A DNA stretch of 64,000 bases from Azospirillum humicireducens (GTDB taxonomy: Bacteria; Pseudomonadota; Alphaproteobacteria; Azospirillales; Azospirillaceae), in assembly GCF_001639105.2 (NCBI RefSeq), contig NZ_CP028907.1, positions 371,118-435,117 of the forward strand, in the 5' to 3' direction. The position numbers were made by a program, and so were the translations under genes. Positions 45,105 to 53,925 of the stretch are shown here, piece by piece (the first letter of the stretch is position 1; each line of letters begins with the position of its first letter). A model generated the notes under the pieces. That model saw only the letters and a program-made list of their open reading frames with translations, had not been told where the DNA came from and made no database searches.

Positions 45105-45704
45105 ATGGCCGACATCGAGATGACGGGCCGGGAGATGACGGCTCCGCAGGACCGGCCCGGCGGACTTGCAGCCCTCCCCGGCAACCTGATGATGTGGATT
45201 CTGATCTTCAGCGAGCTTGCGGTGTTCGGCGCGGCTTTCCTGGGGTTCGCGGTCGCCCGCGTGCTGGACCCCGCCACCTTCGCCGCGGGGCAAGCCCATC
45301 TCAACGGCACGCTGGGGGCGTTGAACACGATGGTGCTGGTCACCAGCGGCTATCTGGCGGCGCGTGCCGTCGCCGCCGGTCGGCGTGGCGCCGTCAAGCA
45401 GGCGCGCCGGACGGCGGCGGTGGCGGCGGCGGTCGGATCGGTATTCCTGGCGGTGAAGGCTGTCGAGTATTCGGCGACGCTGGGCGCCGGGCTGACCATC
45501 GACAGCGACAGCTTCTTCACCCTTTACTTCCTGCTGACCGGTTTCCACGCCCTGCATGTCGTGCTGGGCATCGTCATCCTTCTTCTGGTCGCCTGCTCCG
45601 GACCGGAAACGCTGGTGGAGAATCTGGAGACCGGGGCCGCCTTCTGGCATATGGTCGATCTGGTCTGGGTGATCCTCTATCCGCTCGTCTACCTGATCCG
45701 CTGA
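45105..45704 (+). CDS. norE: NorE, cytochrome c oxidase subunit III-like NO reductase accessory protein
   Basis: 199 aa with five predicted membrane helices. Subunit III features: LPGNLMMWILIFSELAVFGAAFLGFAVAR near the N-terminus, FFTLYFLLTGFHALHVVLGIV and AAFWHMVDLVWVILYPLVYLIR at the C-terminus. In denitrifiers NorE stands with nor genes and boosts NO reductase activity, though it is not part of the purified enzyme. AAGGA precedes ATG 45105. Confidence 0.9.
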   Translation: MADIEMTGREMTAPQDRPGGLAALPGNLMMWILIFSELAVFGAAFLGFAVARVLDPATFAAGQAHLNGTLGALNTMVLVTSGYLAARAVAAGRRGAVKQARRTAAVAAAVGSVFLAVKAVEYSATLGAGLTIDSDSFFTLYFLLTGFHALHVVLGIVILLLVACSGPETLVENLETGAAFWHMVDLVWVILYPLVYLIR

Positions 45705-45715
45705 GGAGGCCGGTC

Positions 45716-46018
45716 ATGAGAATGCCCAAGACGATCGATCGGCTGACGCGGTCCTGGCTGGTGCTGATGGGCCTGACCGCCGTCACCCTGCTGTTCGCCC
45801 GCCATGGCGATGCCGGCGGCGGGGGCGGCGTCGCCGGGGCGGCGCTGTTGCTGGCGCTCGCCGTGGCAAAGGGGCGGGAGATCCTGCTGCATTACCTGGA
45901 ACTGGATCAGGCCGGACCGGGCTGGCGACTGCTGATGACCGGCTGGCTGGTGCTGCTGTGCGGCGCCATCCTTCTGGTCACTTCGGCCGGGGCGTTGGGC
46001 TGGATCGGGAAACACTGA
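45716..46018 (+). CDS. norF: NorF-like small membrane protein (cytochrome c oxidase subunit IV-like)
   Basis: 100 aa, three predicted helices: SWLVLMGLTAVTLLFA, GVAGAALLLALAVAKGREILLHYLEL and LLMTGWLVLLCGAILLVTSAG. The KGREILLHYLEL block resembles prokaryotic subunit IV/NorF. It follows norE by 11 bp, with GAGGAGG upstream. Confidence 0.82.
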   Translation: MRMPKTIDRLTRSWLVLMGLTAVTLLFARHGDAGGGGGVAGAALLLALAVAKGREILLHYLELDQAGPGWRLLMTGWLVLLCGAILLVTSAGALGWIGKH

Positions 46019-46040
46019 CAAGTTTCAAGGATGACGGACT

Positions 46041-46196
46041 ATGACCGAAGTCAAGCTGGGCCTGCTTCTGGCCAGCCTTGCCGTGATCGTGTTCGCGGTA
46101 GCGCTCCACCGCCAGCGGGCACTGGGACGCAACGGACTGGTGACAGCCATCGCTGCCACCGCCGCCGTGTTCGCGGCGATGTTCTTCACGCAGTGA
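46041..46196 (+). CDS. 51-aa two-helix membrane protein behind norEF
   Basis: ATG 46041 to TGA 46196 reads MTEVKLGLLLASLAVIVFAV, then ALHRQRALGRNG, then a second helix ending FAAMFFTQ. It begins 22 bp after the norF stop, with AAGGA about 10 bp before the ATG, and lies in the same direction. I do not recognise the family. Position and membrane topology suggest an accessory of the NO reductase or an electron-transfer partner. A different ATG at 46031 opens an unrelated shadow frame. Confidence 0.55.
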   Translation: MTEVKLGLLLASLAVIVFAVALHRQRALGRNGLVTAIAATAAVFAAMFFTQ

Positions 46197-46360
46197 CGGC
46201 CGCGCCTTCCCCTCATGCGTGGAGCTGTCGCACGGTGGCAATGCGCCGTTGAGAACTTCGACATTGTCCACCGGGCCGCAAACGTGGAGGATCGCCGCAG
46301 CCGGGCCGCTTGATTGCCCCGTCATCGCATACTCCATCTGCAAGGACCGGACGAACCGCC

Positions 46361-47533
46361 ATGTTCAATGCGCTTTCCCGCCAGCCCGACGACGCCCTGC
46401 TCGCTCTGATCGGGCTTTACAAGCAGGATCCCCGGCCGGGCAAGGTCGATCTCGGCGTCGGGGTCTACCGCGACGAGGAGGGGCGCACCCCGGTCTTCCG
46501 TGCGGTCAAGGCGGCCGAGCGCCTGCTGCTCGACGGGCAGGACAGCAAGTCCTATCTGGGGCTGGAAGGCGACGCGCTGTATCTGGAACGTCTGTGGTCG
46601 CTGGTGGGCGGCAAGGCCGGCATGAAGGTCACGGCTGCCGGCGTGCAGACGCCCGGCGGGTCGGGTGCGCTGCGTCTGGCCGCCGACCTTGTTCTGCGCG
46701 GCGGGTCGACGCGTGTCCTGGTCGGCCAGCCGACCTGGCCCAATCATGTCGGCATCTTCTCCGCCGCCGGGCTTGAGGTGGTCAGCCATCCCTTCTTCGA
46801 CACCGCCGGCCAGACCGTTCTGTTCGACCGCATGGTCGCGGCCTTCGAGGCGGCGCAGCCCGGCGACGTCGCCCTGCTGCACGGCAGCTGCCACAACCCG
46901 ACCGGCGCGCCGCTGTCGCTCGACCAGTGGAAGACCCTGGCGGCGGTGCTGGAGACGCGCGGCGTGCTGCCGCTGGTCGACCTCGCCTACCAGGGGTTCG
47001 GCCGCGGGCTGGACGAGGATGCGGAGGGGCTGCGCCACCTGATCGGCGCGGTTCCGGAGGCGCTGGTCGCCGTGTCATCGTCCAAGTCCTTCGGCCTCTA
47101 CCGCGAGCGCACCGGCGCCATCTTCGCCGTCGCCGCGACCCAGGCGCCGGCCGACCTCGCCAAATCGAACCTGATGGCGCTTGCCCGCACCAGCTATTCC
47201 ATGCCGCCCGACCATGGCGCCGCCGTGGTCCGCACCATCCTGAGCGACGCCGCGCTGACCGCCGACTGGACCGCTGAACTGGACGGCATGCGCGCCCGCA
47301 TCATCGGCATCCGCCGCAAGCTGGCCGCCGGCCTTGCCGGTGCCTTCCCCGCCCTGACGGCGGTGGCGGAGCAGGAGGGCATGTTCTCCCTGCTGCCGCT
47401 GACCGAGGCCGAGGTGCTGCGCCTGCGCGCCGACCACGCCATCTACATGCCGACCTCCGGCCGCATCAACATCGCCGGCCTGAAGACGGCCGAGGTTGAC
47501 GATGTGGTCGCGAAGTTCGCCGCCCTTCGCTGA
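46361..47533 (+). CDS. Aromatic amino acid/aspartate aminotransferase (class I, TyrB/AspC-like)
   Basis: 390 aa. PLP-dependent fold type I. It starts MFNALSRQPDDALLALIGLYKQDPRPGKVDLGVGVY, the AspC/TyrB N-terminus. The Schiff-base lysine is K242 in VSSSKSFGLYRER. GSCHNPTGAPLSLDQW and VDLAYQGFGRGL carry cofactor contacts, and the Arg in SGRINIAGL near the end binds the substrate carboxylate. Transamination of aromatic amino acids, aspartate or both; in plant-associated Azospirillum such enzymes can feed indole-3-pyruvate. It stands alone, followed by a YitT-family gene. Confidence 0.9.
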   Translation: MFNALSRQPDDALLALIGLYKQDPRPGKVDLGVGVYRDEEGRTPVFRAVKAAERLLLDGQDSKSYLGLEGDALYLERLWSLVGGKAGMKVTAAGVQTPGGSGALRLAADLVLRGGSTRVLVGQPTWPNHVGIFSAAGLEVVSHPFFDTAGQTVLFDRMVAAFEAAQPGDVALLHGSCHNPTGAPLSLDQWKTLAAVLETRGVLPLVDLAYQGFGRGLDEDAEGLRHLIGAVPEALVAVSSSKSFGLYRERTGAIFAVAATQAPADLAKSNLMALARTSYSMPPDHGAAVVRTILSDAALTADWTAELDGMRARIIGIRRKLAAGLAGAFPALTAVAEQEGMFSLLPLTEAEVLRLRADHAIYMPTSGRINIAGLKTAEVDDVVAKFAALR

Positions 47534-47550
47534 TCGGGGAGACGAGCAGG

Positions 47551-48180
47551 ATGGCCGCGACCCTCCAGGCCCCACCCGCGGCGGTGGACCGTCACCAGCT
47601 GTATGAAGATGCGCTCGCCATGCTGATGGGCACGCTGTTCATCGCGCTGGGCATGCTGATCTATTCCAAGACGATGCTGCTGACCGGCAGCACCGCCGGA
47701 CTGTCCCTGCTGCTGAGCTACGTCACCAAGGTTCAGTTCGGCATCATCTTCTTCGTCATCAACCTGCCCTTCTATTGGCTGGCGTGGAAGCGGCTCGGCT
47801 GGAAATTCACCGCGCGCACCTTCATCGCGGTGGCACTGGTCACGATCTTCTCGCGCCTGACCGAGCAATGGGTGGGATTCGCCCATCTCGATCCGGTCTA
47901 TGCGACGGTGGTCGGCAGCGGCCTTTGCGGCACCGGCCTCCTGATGCTGTTCCGCCACCGCACCGGGCTGGGCGGCGTCAACATCCTGGCCATCTACCTG
48001 CAGGAGCGCCACGGCATCCGCGCCGGCTACTTCCAGCTGGGCGTCGATCTGGCGATCCTGGCCGGCGCCTTCTTCGTATTGGCGCCGGACCGGCTGCTGC
48101 TGTCGGTGGTGGGAGCCGCCATCGTCAACCTGACGCTGGCGATCAACCACAAGCCGGGGCGCTATCTGGGGATGAGCTGA
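47551..48180 (+). CDS. YitT family membrane protein
   Basis: 209 aa with about five or six membrane helices. The motif MLLTGSTAGLSLLLSYVTKVQFGIIFFVINLPFYWLAWKRLG is characteristic of the YitT/DUF161 family, with a later GTGLLMLFRHRTGLGGVNILAIYLQERHGI. The family lacks the DUF2179 domain here. Function is unknown in general; some members have been proposed as transporters. It starts 17 bp after the aminotransferase gene and may be cotranscribed. Confidence 0.85.
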   Translation: MAATLQAPPAAVDRHQLYEDALAMLMGTLFIALGMLIYSKTMLLTGSTAGLSLLLSYVTKVQFGIIFFVINLPFYWLAWKRLGWKFTARTFIAVALVTIFSRLTEQWVGFAHLDPVYATVVGSGLCGTGLLMLFRHRTGLGGVNILAIYLQERHGIRAGYFQLGVDLAILAGAFFVLAPDRLLLSVVGAAIVNLTLAINHKPGRYLGMS

Positions 48181-48202
48181 GGGTCCGCTGCGGGCGTCGA
48201 GG

Positions 48203-48676
48203 TCAGCGCCCGCAGCATGCCTTGTGCTTGCGCCCGGACCCGCAGGGGCAGGGATCGTTGCGGCCGACCTTCACCACCCGGCGCGGCGGGTCCTTGGGGT
48301 TCAGCACGCTGTCGACATAGAGCCAGCGTCCATCCACCCGGCGGAAGCGTGACCGTTCATGCAGCGGCCACTCCTCCCCGTCGCGGCGGAAGGTCAGGAA
48401 GAATTCGACCATCCCGTCGTCGCCGTTCTCTTCCGCCTTCATCACGGTCAACGGTCCCCAGTCGCATTCCTCCGCCACGCGAACGGCATCGTCACGGTTG
48501 AATCCGGCATGGGTTTCCGGCGCGCAACTGCGCTCGATATGGTCGATGTCGTGGCGGACGAAGGCGGTGTAGCGGGAGCGCATCAGCGCCTCGGCGCTGG
48601 GGGCGGGCTCCCCCGCCAGGATCGGACCGCAGCAAAGGTCGAGGGCGCGGCCGGAACCGCAAGGACAGGCGGACAT
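48203..48676 (-). CDS. YchJ family protein with SEC-C zinc motifs
   Basis: 157 aa from ATG 48676; an in-frame ATG at 48691 is an alternative. N-terminal SEC-C motif CPCGSGRALDLCCG, then the NTF2-like YchJ domain (AEALMRSRYTAFVRHDIDHIERS, DGRWLYVDSVL), and a second SEC-C motif NDPCPCGSGRKHKACCGR at the C-terminus. These bind zinc. Function is unknown. Confidence 0.88.
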   Translation of the reverse strand: MSACPCGSGRALDLCCGPILAGEPAPSAEALMRSRYTAFVRHDIDHIERSCAPETHAGFNRDDAVRVAEECDWGPLTVMKAEENGDDGMVEFFLTFRRDGEEWPLHERSRFRRVDGRWLYVDSVLNPKDPPRRVVKVGRNDPCPCGSGRKHKACCGR

Positions 48677-48726
48677 TGACAGGCATTCCATCGTAAAAGG
48701 CCGGAGCCGCGGAAAATCGGCAAAGG

Positions 48727-49368
48727 CTATCGTGTAGCAGGCGCCGCGCCGCTCAGGAACAGGTCGATCGCCTTGTCTATGAAAGCGTAACGCTCCTCGT
48801 CGGTCGGATGGGGATGCAGACCCAGCACCATCTGGCAATAGGGACCGCCCTGCAAGGCCGCCAGGAACTGCCGGGCGACGAAGGCCGGATCGTCCGTCAC
48901 GATCACGCCGCGCTCGGCCATGTGGGTGAACAAGGCGACGTAGTTGGCGATGCCTTTCTCCGGTCCGGCCCGGTAATAGAGCTGTGCCGCCTCCGGCATC
49001 CGCATCGCCTCCCCCGCCACCGACTGGTGGACGCGGATGGCCGCTTCCGACCATGCCAGATCGACGAAGCGGCGGCCGACATGGACCAGAATGTCGCGCA
49101 GGGGCAGGCCATCGAACATTTCCGGCATGAATTGCAGGCCGCTCCGTTCACACTCGGCGGAGATCACCGCCGTGTAGAGTTCCTCCTTGGAGGGGAAGCG
49201 GGTGTAGAGCGTGGTTTTCGAGACGCGCGCCTGCTGGGCCACCTGATCCATGGAGGTCGCCGCGTAGCCAAGCTCCAGAAACACCTCCCGCGCGGCGGCA
49301 AGGATCTGTTCCGCCTTCGCATCGTGGGACGCGGGCGGTAGAGCGGTTTTTTGCTGCAATGACTGCAC
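48727..49368 (-). CDS. TetR/AcrR-family transcriptional regulator
   Basis: 213 aa from GTG 49368 (the frame is open further upstream, but no plausible start lies closer to the HTH). The HTH is clear: AEQILAAAREVFLELGYAATSMDQVAQQARVSKTTLYTRFPSKEELYTAVI. The ligand-binding half shows LFTHMAERGVI, typical of AcrR-like repressors. It is divergent from an RND efflux operon 90 bp away and very probably represses it. Confidence 0.88.
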   Translation of the reverse strand: MQSLQQKTALPPASHDAKAEQILAAAREVFLELGYAATSMDQVAQQARVSKTTLYTRFPSKEELYTAVISAECERSGLQFMPEMFDGLPLRDILVHVGRRFVDLAWSEAAIRVHQSVAGEAMRMPEAAQLYYRAGPEKGIANYVALFTHMAERGVIVTDDPAFVARQFLAALQGGPYCQMVLGLHPHPTDEERYAFIDKAIDLFLSGAAPATR

Positions 49369-49458
49369 TGAACTGTACCGTTCACTCTTGACGTTGATCG
49401 GATGCCGGAGTAGGACGGTAACAGTACGATACAGTCCAGTCCAGTGGGGAGACGTGGT
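49369..49458. promoter_or_regulatory. Divergent regulatory region of the TetR and RND genes
   Basis: Ninety base pairs rich in ACAGT/ACTGT pentamers (for example AACTGTACCG near 49371, AACAGTACGATACAGTCC near 49422) that could be half-sites for the TetR protein. No single perfect palindrome is evident. Ends with GGGGA before ATG 49459. Confidence 0.4.
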
Positions 49459-50577
49459 ATGGCCCAATTCCGCAAACGACGGTTTGCGTCCACCGTGATG
49501 GCGACCGCCGCCATGCTGACGGTGGCGGGCTTGTTGACCGGCTGCAACGAAACGCACTCCGCGTCCACTCCCGCCGAGACGGAAGTCAGGCCGGTGCGGG
49601 TCGCCACGGTCGCTCTCGAACCGCTGGTCGACAGCGTGCGCTACCCGGCGGTGATTCGGCCGCGGGTGGAGGCGGATGTCGGCTTCCGCGTCGGCGGCAA
49701 GGTCACTGCCCGGCTGGTGGATGTCGGCACCCGCATCGAACCCGGCATGCCGCTCGCCCGCCTCGATCCCACGGATCTTCAACTGCAGATTCGCGCGTCT
49801 CAGGCGCAACTCGCCTCGGCGCAGGCCGACGCGGCCAATGCGCGCAGCGACTTCCAACGCTATGCCAGCCTGCGCAACGGCGAATGGACGACGCGGCAGG
49901 AATATGACCGCCGCAAGACGACCCTCGACAAGGCCGATTCCAAGGTGCGGGAGGTGGAGGCGCAGCTGCGGGTCCTGAACAACTCCGCCCAATATGCGAC
50001 GCTGGTGGCGGACGAGGCCGGCATCGTCACCGCGACGCTGATCGAGCCGGGCCAGGTGGTTGCATCCGGCCAAACCGCCCTGCGCGTCGCCCGGCTGGGT
50101 GCCCTCGAGGCGGTTGCCAACATCCCCGAACAGCAGGTGGGCGCCCTGCCCCGGCAGAAACTGTCGGTTGAGCTGTGGTCCCACCCCGGCCAGAGCATCG
50201 CTGGCAGCTTGCGCGAGGTCTCGCCCAGCGCCGACGCCAGCACCCGCACCTTCCAGGCGAAGATCGCGCTGGCCGATCCGCCGCCGACGGTCCAGCTCGG
50301 CATGACCGCCACCGTCACCGCCGCCGCCGATCACGGGGCGCCTGTTGCCCGCCTGCCGCTCAGCGCGCTGACCCAGCGCGAGCAGAAGCCGGCGGTCTGG
50401 GTGCTGGCCGCCCCTGACGACCGGCTGGAACTGCGCCCGGTCAGCGTCGCCGCCTATGCCGGCGACCTCGCGCTGATCGGCGGCGGGCTGAAGGATGGCG
50501 AGCGTGTCGTCACCGCCGGCGTCCACAAGCTCGACGCCGGGCAGAAGGTCCGCGTCTGGACGGAGCCGGCGCGATGA
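49459..50577 (+). CDS. RND efflux periplasmic adaptor (membrane fusion lipoprotein)
   Basis: 372 aa. A lipoprotein signal peptide ends in GLLTGC (lipidated Cys). Adaptor blocks: YPAVIRPRVEADVGFRVGGKVTARLVDVGTRIEPGMPLARLDP, an alpha-hairpin (about 105-165), then ATLVADEAGIVTATLIEPGQVV and a beta-barrel. The start is ATG 49459; an upstream in-frame ATG (49444) lacks a ribosome site. It overlaps the pump gene by 4 bp. Confidence 0.92.
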   Translation: MAQFRKRRFASTVMATAAMLTVAGLLTGCNETHSASTPAETEVRPVRVATVALEPLVDSVRYPAVIRPRVEADVGFRVGGKVTARLVDVGTRIEPGMPLARLDPTDLQLQIRASQAQLASAQADAANARSDFQRYASLRNGEWTTRQEYDRRKTTLDKADSKVREVEAQLRVLNNSAQYATLVADEAGIVTATLIEPGQVVASGQTALRVARLGALEAVANIPEQQVGALPRQKLSVELWSHPGQSIAGSLREVSPSADASTRTFQAKIALADPPPTVQLGMTATVTAAADHGAPVARLPLSALTQREQKPAVWVLAAPDDRLELRPVSVAAYAGDLALIGGGLKDGERVVTAGVHKLDAGQKVRVWTEPAR

Positions 50578-53500
50578 ACCACTCCCGCATGAATCTGTCG
50601 GCCTGGGCGCTGGCGCACCGCACGCTGGTGCTGTTCATGATGCTCGCCAGCGTGCTGGCCGGCGCGCTCGCCTACATGAATTTGGGCCGGGCGGAGGATC
50701 CGTCCTTCACCTTCAAGGTGATGGTGGTCCGCACCCAGTGGCCGGGCGCCACCGCGCGCGAGGTTGAACAGTTCGTCACCGACCGCATCGAGAAGAAGCT
50801 GGAGGAGGTGCCCTATTACGACGTCTCCCGCAGCTATTCAAAGCCCGGCGAATCTGTGGTCTTCGTCCAGCTGAAGGACTACACCCCACCCAGGATGGTG
50901 GCCGACCTGTGGTATCAGGTTCGCAAGAAGATCGGTGACATCCAGTATACCTTGCCCGATGGTGTGGTCGGCCCCTTCTTCAACGACGAATTCGGCGACG
51001 TTTACTCCGCCATCTACGGATTCATGGGCGAGGACTTCACACCGGCCCAGCTGAAGAAGGTGGCGGAACAGGCGCGTGCCCGTCTGCTGAAGCTGCCGGG
51101 CGTCGAGAAGATCGACCTGATCGCCCCGCAGGAGGAGCGCGTCTATGTCGAGATCTCCAGCCAGCGGCTCGCCAGCTTCGGCCTGCCGGTGGAGTCGGTG
51201 ATTGAGGCATTGCAGCGCGAGAATGCCATCGCCGCATCGGGCGACGTCGATACCGGTTCGCAGCGGGTCTATGTCCGCCTCGACCTCGGGCTCGACACCG
51301 CCGCGGCGGTGCGCGCCATCCCGGTGGAGAGCGGCGGACGGCTGCTGACCATCGGCGACGTGGCGGAGGTCAAGCGCGGCTATGTCGAGCCGCGCCGCTA
51401 CACCTTGCGCTACAAGGGGCGCGACGCCATCGGGCTCGGCGTCGTCATGGCCAAGGGCGGCAACGTGCTGAAGCTGGGCGAGCAACTCGACGTCGCGATG
51501 GCGAAGGTCAGGGCGGAACTGCCGGTCGGGCTGGAGGTGGCGCAGATCGCCGACCAGCCGACGGTGGTCGAACGGTCGGTCGGCGAATTCATGAAGTCGC
51601 TGGCTGAGGCGCTGGGCATCGTCATCCTGGTCAGCCTCGTCAGCCTGGGCTGGCGCACCGGCATCGTCGTGGCGCTGGCGGTGCCGCTGGTGCTGGCGAT
51701 GACGCTGGTGGCTATGCAGATCCTCCACATCGACCTTCAGCGCATCTCGCTGGGCGCCCTCATCATTGCGCTCGGCCTGCTGGTGGACGACGCCATCATC
51801 GCGGTGGAGATGATGGTGGTGAAGATGGAGCAGGGATGGGACCGGCTGAAGGCCGGGGCCTTCGCCTACACCTCCACCGCCTTTCCGATGCTGAGCGGCA
51901 CCATCGTCACCGCCGCCGGCTTCGTCCCCGTCGGCTTCGCGGCCTCGGCCGCCGGCGAGTACACCAACTCCATCTTCTGGGTGGTGGCGTTGTCGCTGAT
52001 GCTGTCCTGGGTGGTGGCGGTGATCTTCACCCCCTATCTCGGCTGGCTCCTGCTGCCCAAGCCCAAGCATGTGGTGCCGGACGGTCACGAGCTGGACATC
52101 TACAACACGCGGACCTACCGCATCCTGCGCGGCATGATCGAGGCCTGCGTCCGCGCGCGCTGGCTCACCATCGGCGTGACCGTGGCGGCCTTCGTCACCG
52201 CGCTTGTCGGCTTCGGCCATGTGCAGCAGCAGTTCTTCCCGTCCGCCAGCCGGCCGGAGCTGCTGATCGACATCCGCCTTGCCGAAGGCTCGTCCTTCGA
52301 GGCGACCGCCGCCGAGGTGAAGCGACTGGAGGCGGTGCTGGCCAAGGATCCCGACGTCGATTACTGGGTCGCCTACACCGGCGGCGGCTCCCCGCGCTTC
52401 TACCTGCCGCTCGACCAGCAGCTGGAGACCGCCAACTTCGCCCAATTCATGGTGATGACCAAGGGGCTGGAGGAGCGTGAGCATTTCATGCAGCGGCTGG
52501 AGCCGACGCTGGAGGCCGATTTCCCCGCCGCCCGCGTCCGCATCAGCCGGCTGGAGAACGGCCCGCCGGTCGGCTATCCGGTGCAGTTCCGCGTCACCGG
52601 CGACGACCCGGCGACCATCCGCAAGATCGCCTATCAGGTGCGCGATGCCATGCGCGCCCACCCCAACACCGCCAACGTCCATCTGGATTGGGACGAGCTG
52701 TCCAAGCGCGTCCGGCTGGAAGTGGACACCGCCAAGGCCCGCGCGCTCGGCGTGTCGAAGCAGGATTTGTCCAACGCTTTGCAACTGCTGCTGAACGGCA
52801 TGTCGGTCACGCAGTACCGCGAGGGGACGGAGCTGATCGGTGTCCTGCTGCGCACCACGCCGGAGGAGCGGGCGGATCTGTCGCGCCTGGGCGAGCTGAA
52901 CATCCGCACCAGCCGCGGCACCACCGTACCGCTGAGCCAGGTCGCCACCGTCCGCTACGAGCTGGAGGAGCCGGTGCTGTGGCGCCGGGCCCGCGAGACG
53001 ACGATGACGATCAAGGGCGACGTCACGGGAGGGCTGCAGGCTCCGGTGGTCAGCACCCAGTTGAACGGGCAGCTGAACGCGCTCCGCGCCACCCTGCCCG
53101 ACGGCTATGCCATCACCCAAGGCGGCGCCATCGAGGAGAGCGCCAAGGGCCAGGACTCCATCAATGCCATGATGCCGCTGATGCTGCTGATCATGGTCAC
53201 AACGCTGATGCTGCAACTGCAGAGCTTCTCGCGCGTGTTCATGGTCCTGCTGACGGCGCCGCTGGGGCTGATCGGCGTCACCGCGTCGCTTCTGCTGTTC
53301 AACCTGCCCTTCGGCTTCGTCGCCATGCTGGGCGTCATCGCGCTGGCCGGCATCATCATGCGCAACTCGGTCATCCTGGTCGACCAGATCGAGCAGGACA
53401 TCCGCAGCGGCCGGTCGCGCTGGGAGAGCATCGTGGAAGCGACGGTGCGCCGTGCCCGCCCGATCGCACTCACAGCAGCCGCGGCGATCCTCGCCATGAT

Positions 53501-53696
53501 CCCGCTGACGCACAGCGTCTTCTGGGGCCCCATGGCGGTTGCCATCATGGGCGGTCTGGCGGGCGCCACCGTGCTGACGATCTTCTTCCTGCCGGCGCTC
53601 TACGCCGCCTGGTTCCGCGTGCCCCGGCCGGAAAGGGAAGAGGCGGAGGACAGCAGGGTGAACGGCGCGCTGCCCAATCCGGCACTGGGGGACTGA
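50574..53696 (+). CDS. RND-type multidrug efflux pump (AcrB/HAE1 superfamily)
   Basis: 1040 aa, normal for the superfamily. Twelve membrane helices flank two large periplasmic loops. N-terminal LVLFMMLASVLAGALAYMNLGRAEDP and the proton-relay acidic pair in helix 4 (LGLLVDDAIIAVEMM) are seen, as are AFPMLSGTIVTAAGFVPVGFA and the C-terminal ALAGIIMRNSVILVDQIEQ. Sequences like PSFTFKVMVVRTQWPGATAREVEQFVTDRIEKKLEEVPYYD belong to the subgroup often paired with TetR. No outer-membrane channel gene follows; a channel from elsewhere is likely used. Confidence 0.94.
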   Translation: MNHSRMNLSAWALAHRTLVLFMMLASVLAGALAYMNLGRAEDPSFTFKVMVVRTQWPGATAREVEQFVTDRIEKKLEEVPYYDVSRSYSKPGESVVFVQLKDYTPPRMVADLWYQVRKKIGDIQYTLPDGVVGPFFNDEFGDVYSAIYGFMGEDFTPAQLKKVAEQARARLLKLPGVEKIDLIAPQEERVYVEISSQRLASFGLPVESVIEALQRENAIAASGDVDTGSQRVYVRLDLGLDTAAAVRAIPVESGGRLLTIGDVAEVKRGYVEPRRYTLRYKGRDAIGLGVVMAKGGNVLKLGEQLDVAMAKVRAELPVGLEVAQIADQPTVVERSVGEFMKSLAEALGIVILVSLVSLGWRTGIVVALAVPLVLAMTLVAMQILHIDLQRISLGALIIALGLLVDDAIIAVEMMVVKMEQGWDRLKAGAFAYTSTAFPMLSGTIVTAAGFVPVGFAASAAGEYTNSIFWVVALSLMLSWVVAVIFTPYLGWLLLPKPKHVVPDGHELDIYNTRTYRILRGMIEACVRARWLTIGVTVAAFVTALVGFGHVQQQFFPSASRPELLIDIRLAEGSSFEATAAEVKRLEAVLAKDPDVDYWVAYTGGGSPRFYLPLDQQLETANFAQFMVMTKGLEEREHFMQRLEPTLEADFPAARVRISRLENGPPVGYPVQFRVTGDDPATIRKIAYQVRDAMRAHPNTANVHLDWDELSKRVRLEVDTAKARALGVSKQDLSNALQLLLNGMSVTQYREGTELIGVLLRTTPEERADLSRLGELNIRTSRGTTVPLSQVATVRYELEEPVLWRRARETTMTIKGDVTGGLQAPVVSTQLNGQLNALRATLPDGYAITQGGAIEESAKGQDSINAMMPLMLLIMVTTLMLQLQSFSRVFMVLLTAPLGLIGVTASLLLFNLPFGFVAMLGVIALAGIIMRNSVILVDQIEQDIRSGRSRWESIVEATVRRARPIALTAAAAILAMIPLTHSVFWGPMAVAIMGGLAGATVLTIFFLPALYAAWFRVPRPEREEAEDSRVNGALPNPALGD

Positions 53697-53718
53697 TAAC
53701 CACCTCTTTCGCTCAGGC

Positions 53719-53732
53719 TTGACCGCGGTCAA
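53719..53732. promoter_or_regulatory. FNR/NnrR-type box preceding the candidate small RNA
   Basis: TTGACCGCGGTCAA, identical in all 14 bases to the norC/norE box, yet with no protein gene downstream on the plus strand. Its centre is 41.5 bp before 53767, the usual activator spacing for FNR-family proteins. Confidence 0.7.
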
Positions 53733-53736
53733 GGGG

Positions 53737-53755
53737 GCATGCCGCTACGGCATGC
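53737..53755. repeat. Perfect 8-bp inverted repeat next to the FNR/NnrR-type box
   Basis: GCATGCCG (53737-53744), CTA, CGGCATGC (53748-53755). It starts 4 bp after the FNR-type box, where the promoter of the small RNA should lie. It may be a second operator or, in read-through RNA from the RND operon, a hairpin. Confidence 0.5.
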
Positions 53756-53766
53756 GAGGGTGCGGC

Positions 53767-53860
53767 CACAATCGATCTCCCGATTGCATCATCACCGCTG
53801 ATGATCCTCTTTCGTACTGTGACTTCGCGCCCGGCGGCATTGGCCTCCGGGCGTTTTTTT
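53767..53860 (+). ncRNA. Candidate FNR/NnrR-controlled small RNA (about 94 nt)
   Basis: Three consecutive hairpins and a terminator lie in a gap with no coding sequence. AATCG/CGATT spans 53770-53785. ATCATCA/TGATGAT with a CCGC loop spans 53788-53805. The terminator CGCCCGG/CCGGGCG spans 53828-53853 and is followed by seven T (53854-53860). A single-stranded, pyrimidine-rich 22-nt stretch (53806-53827) between hairpins 2 and 3 could pair with purine-rich ribosome sites. The start is placed 41.5 bp after the centre of the FNR-type box; a clear -10 hexamer is not seen, so the 5' end is uncertain. By arrangement it resembles an anaerobically induced RNA such as enterobacterial FnrS, without sequence similarity claimed. 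Confidence 0.5.
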
Positions 53861-53925
53861 GCGCTCAAGCTGCGAACCCGCGAAGGGGGGGACGGACTCT
53901 CCCCTCCCCCGGCGGCCCCGTAAGG

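Noticed and set aside
50838..53732. 964-codon minus-strand open frame opposite the RND pump
   Set aside because: Low-complexity His/Gln/Asp-rich translation with no motif; the RND gene on the plus strand explains the sequence.
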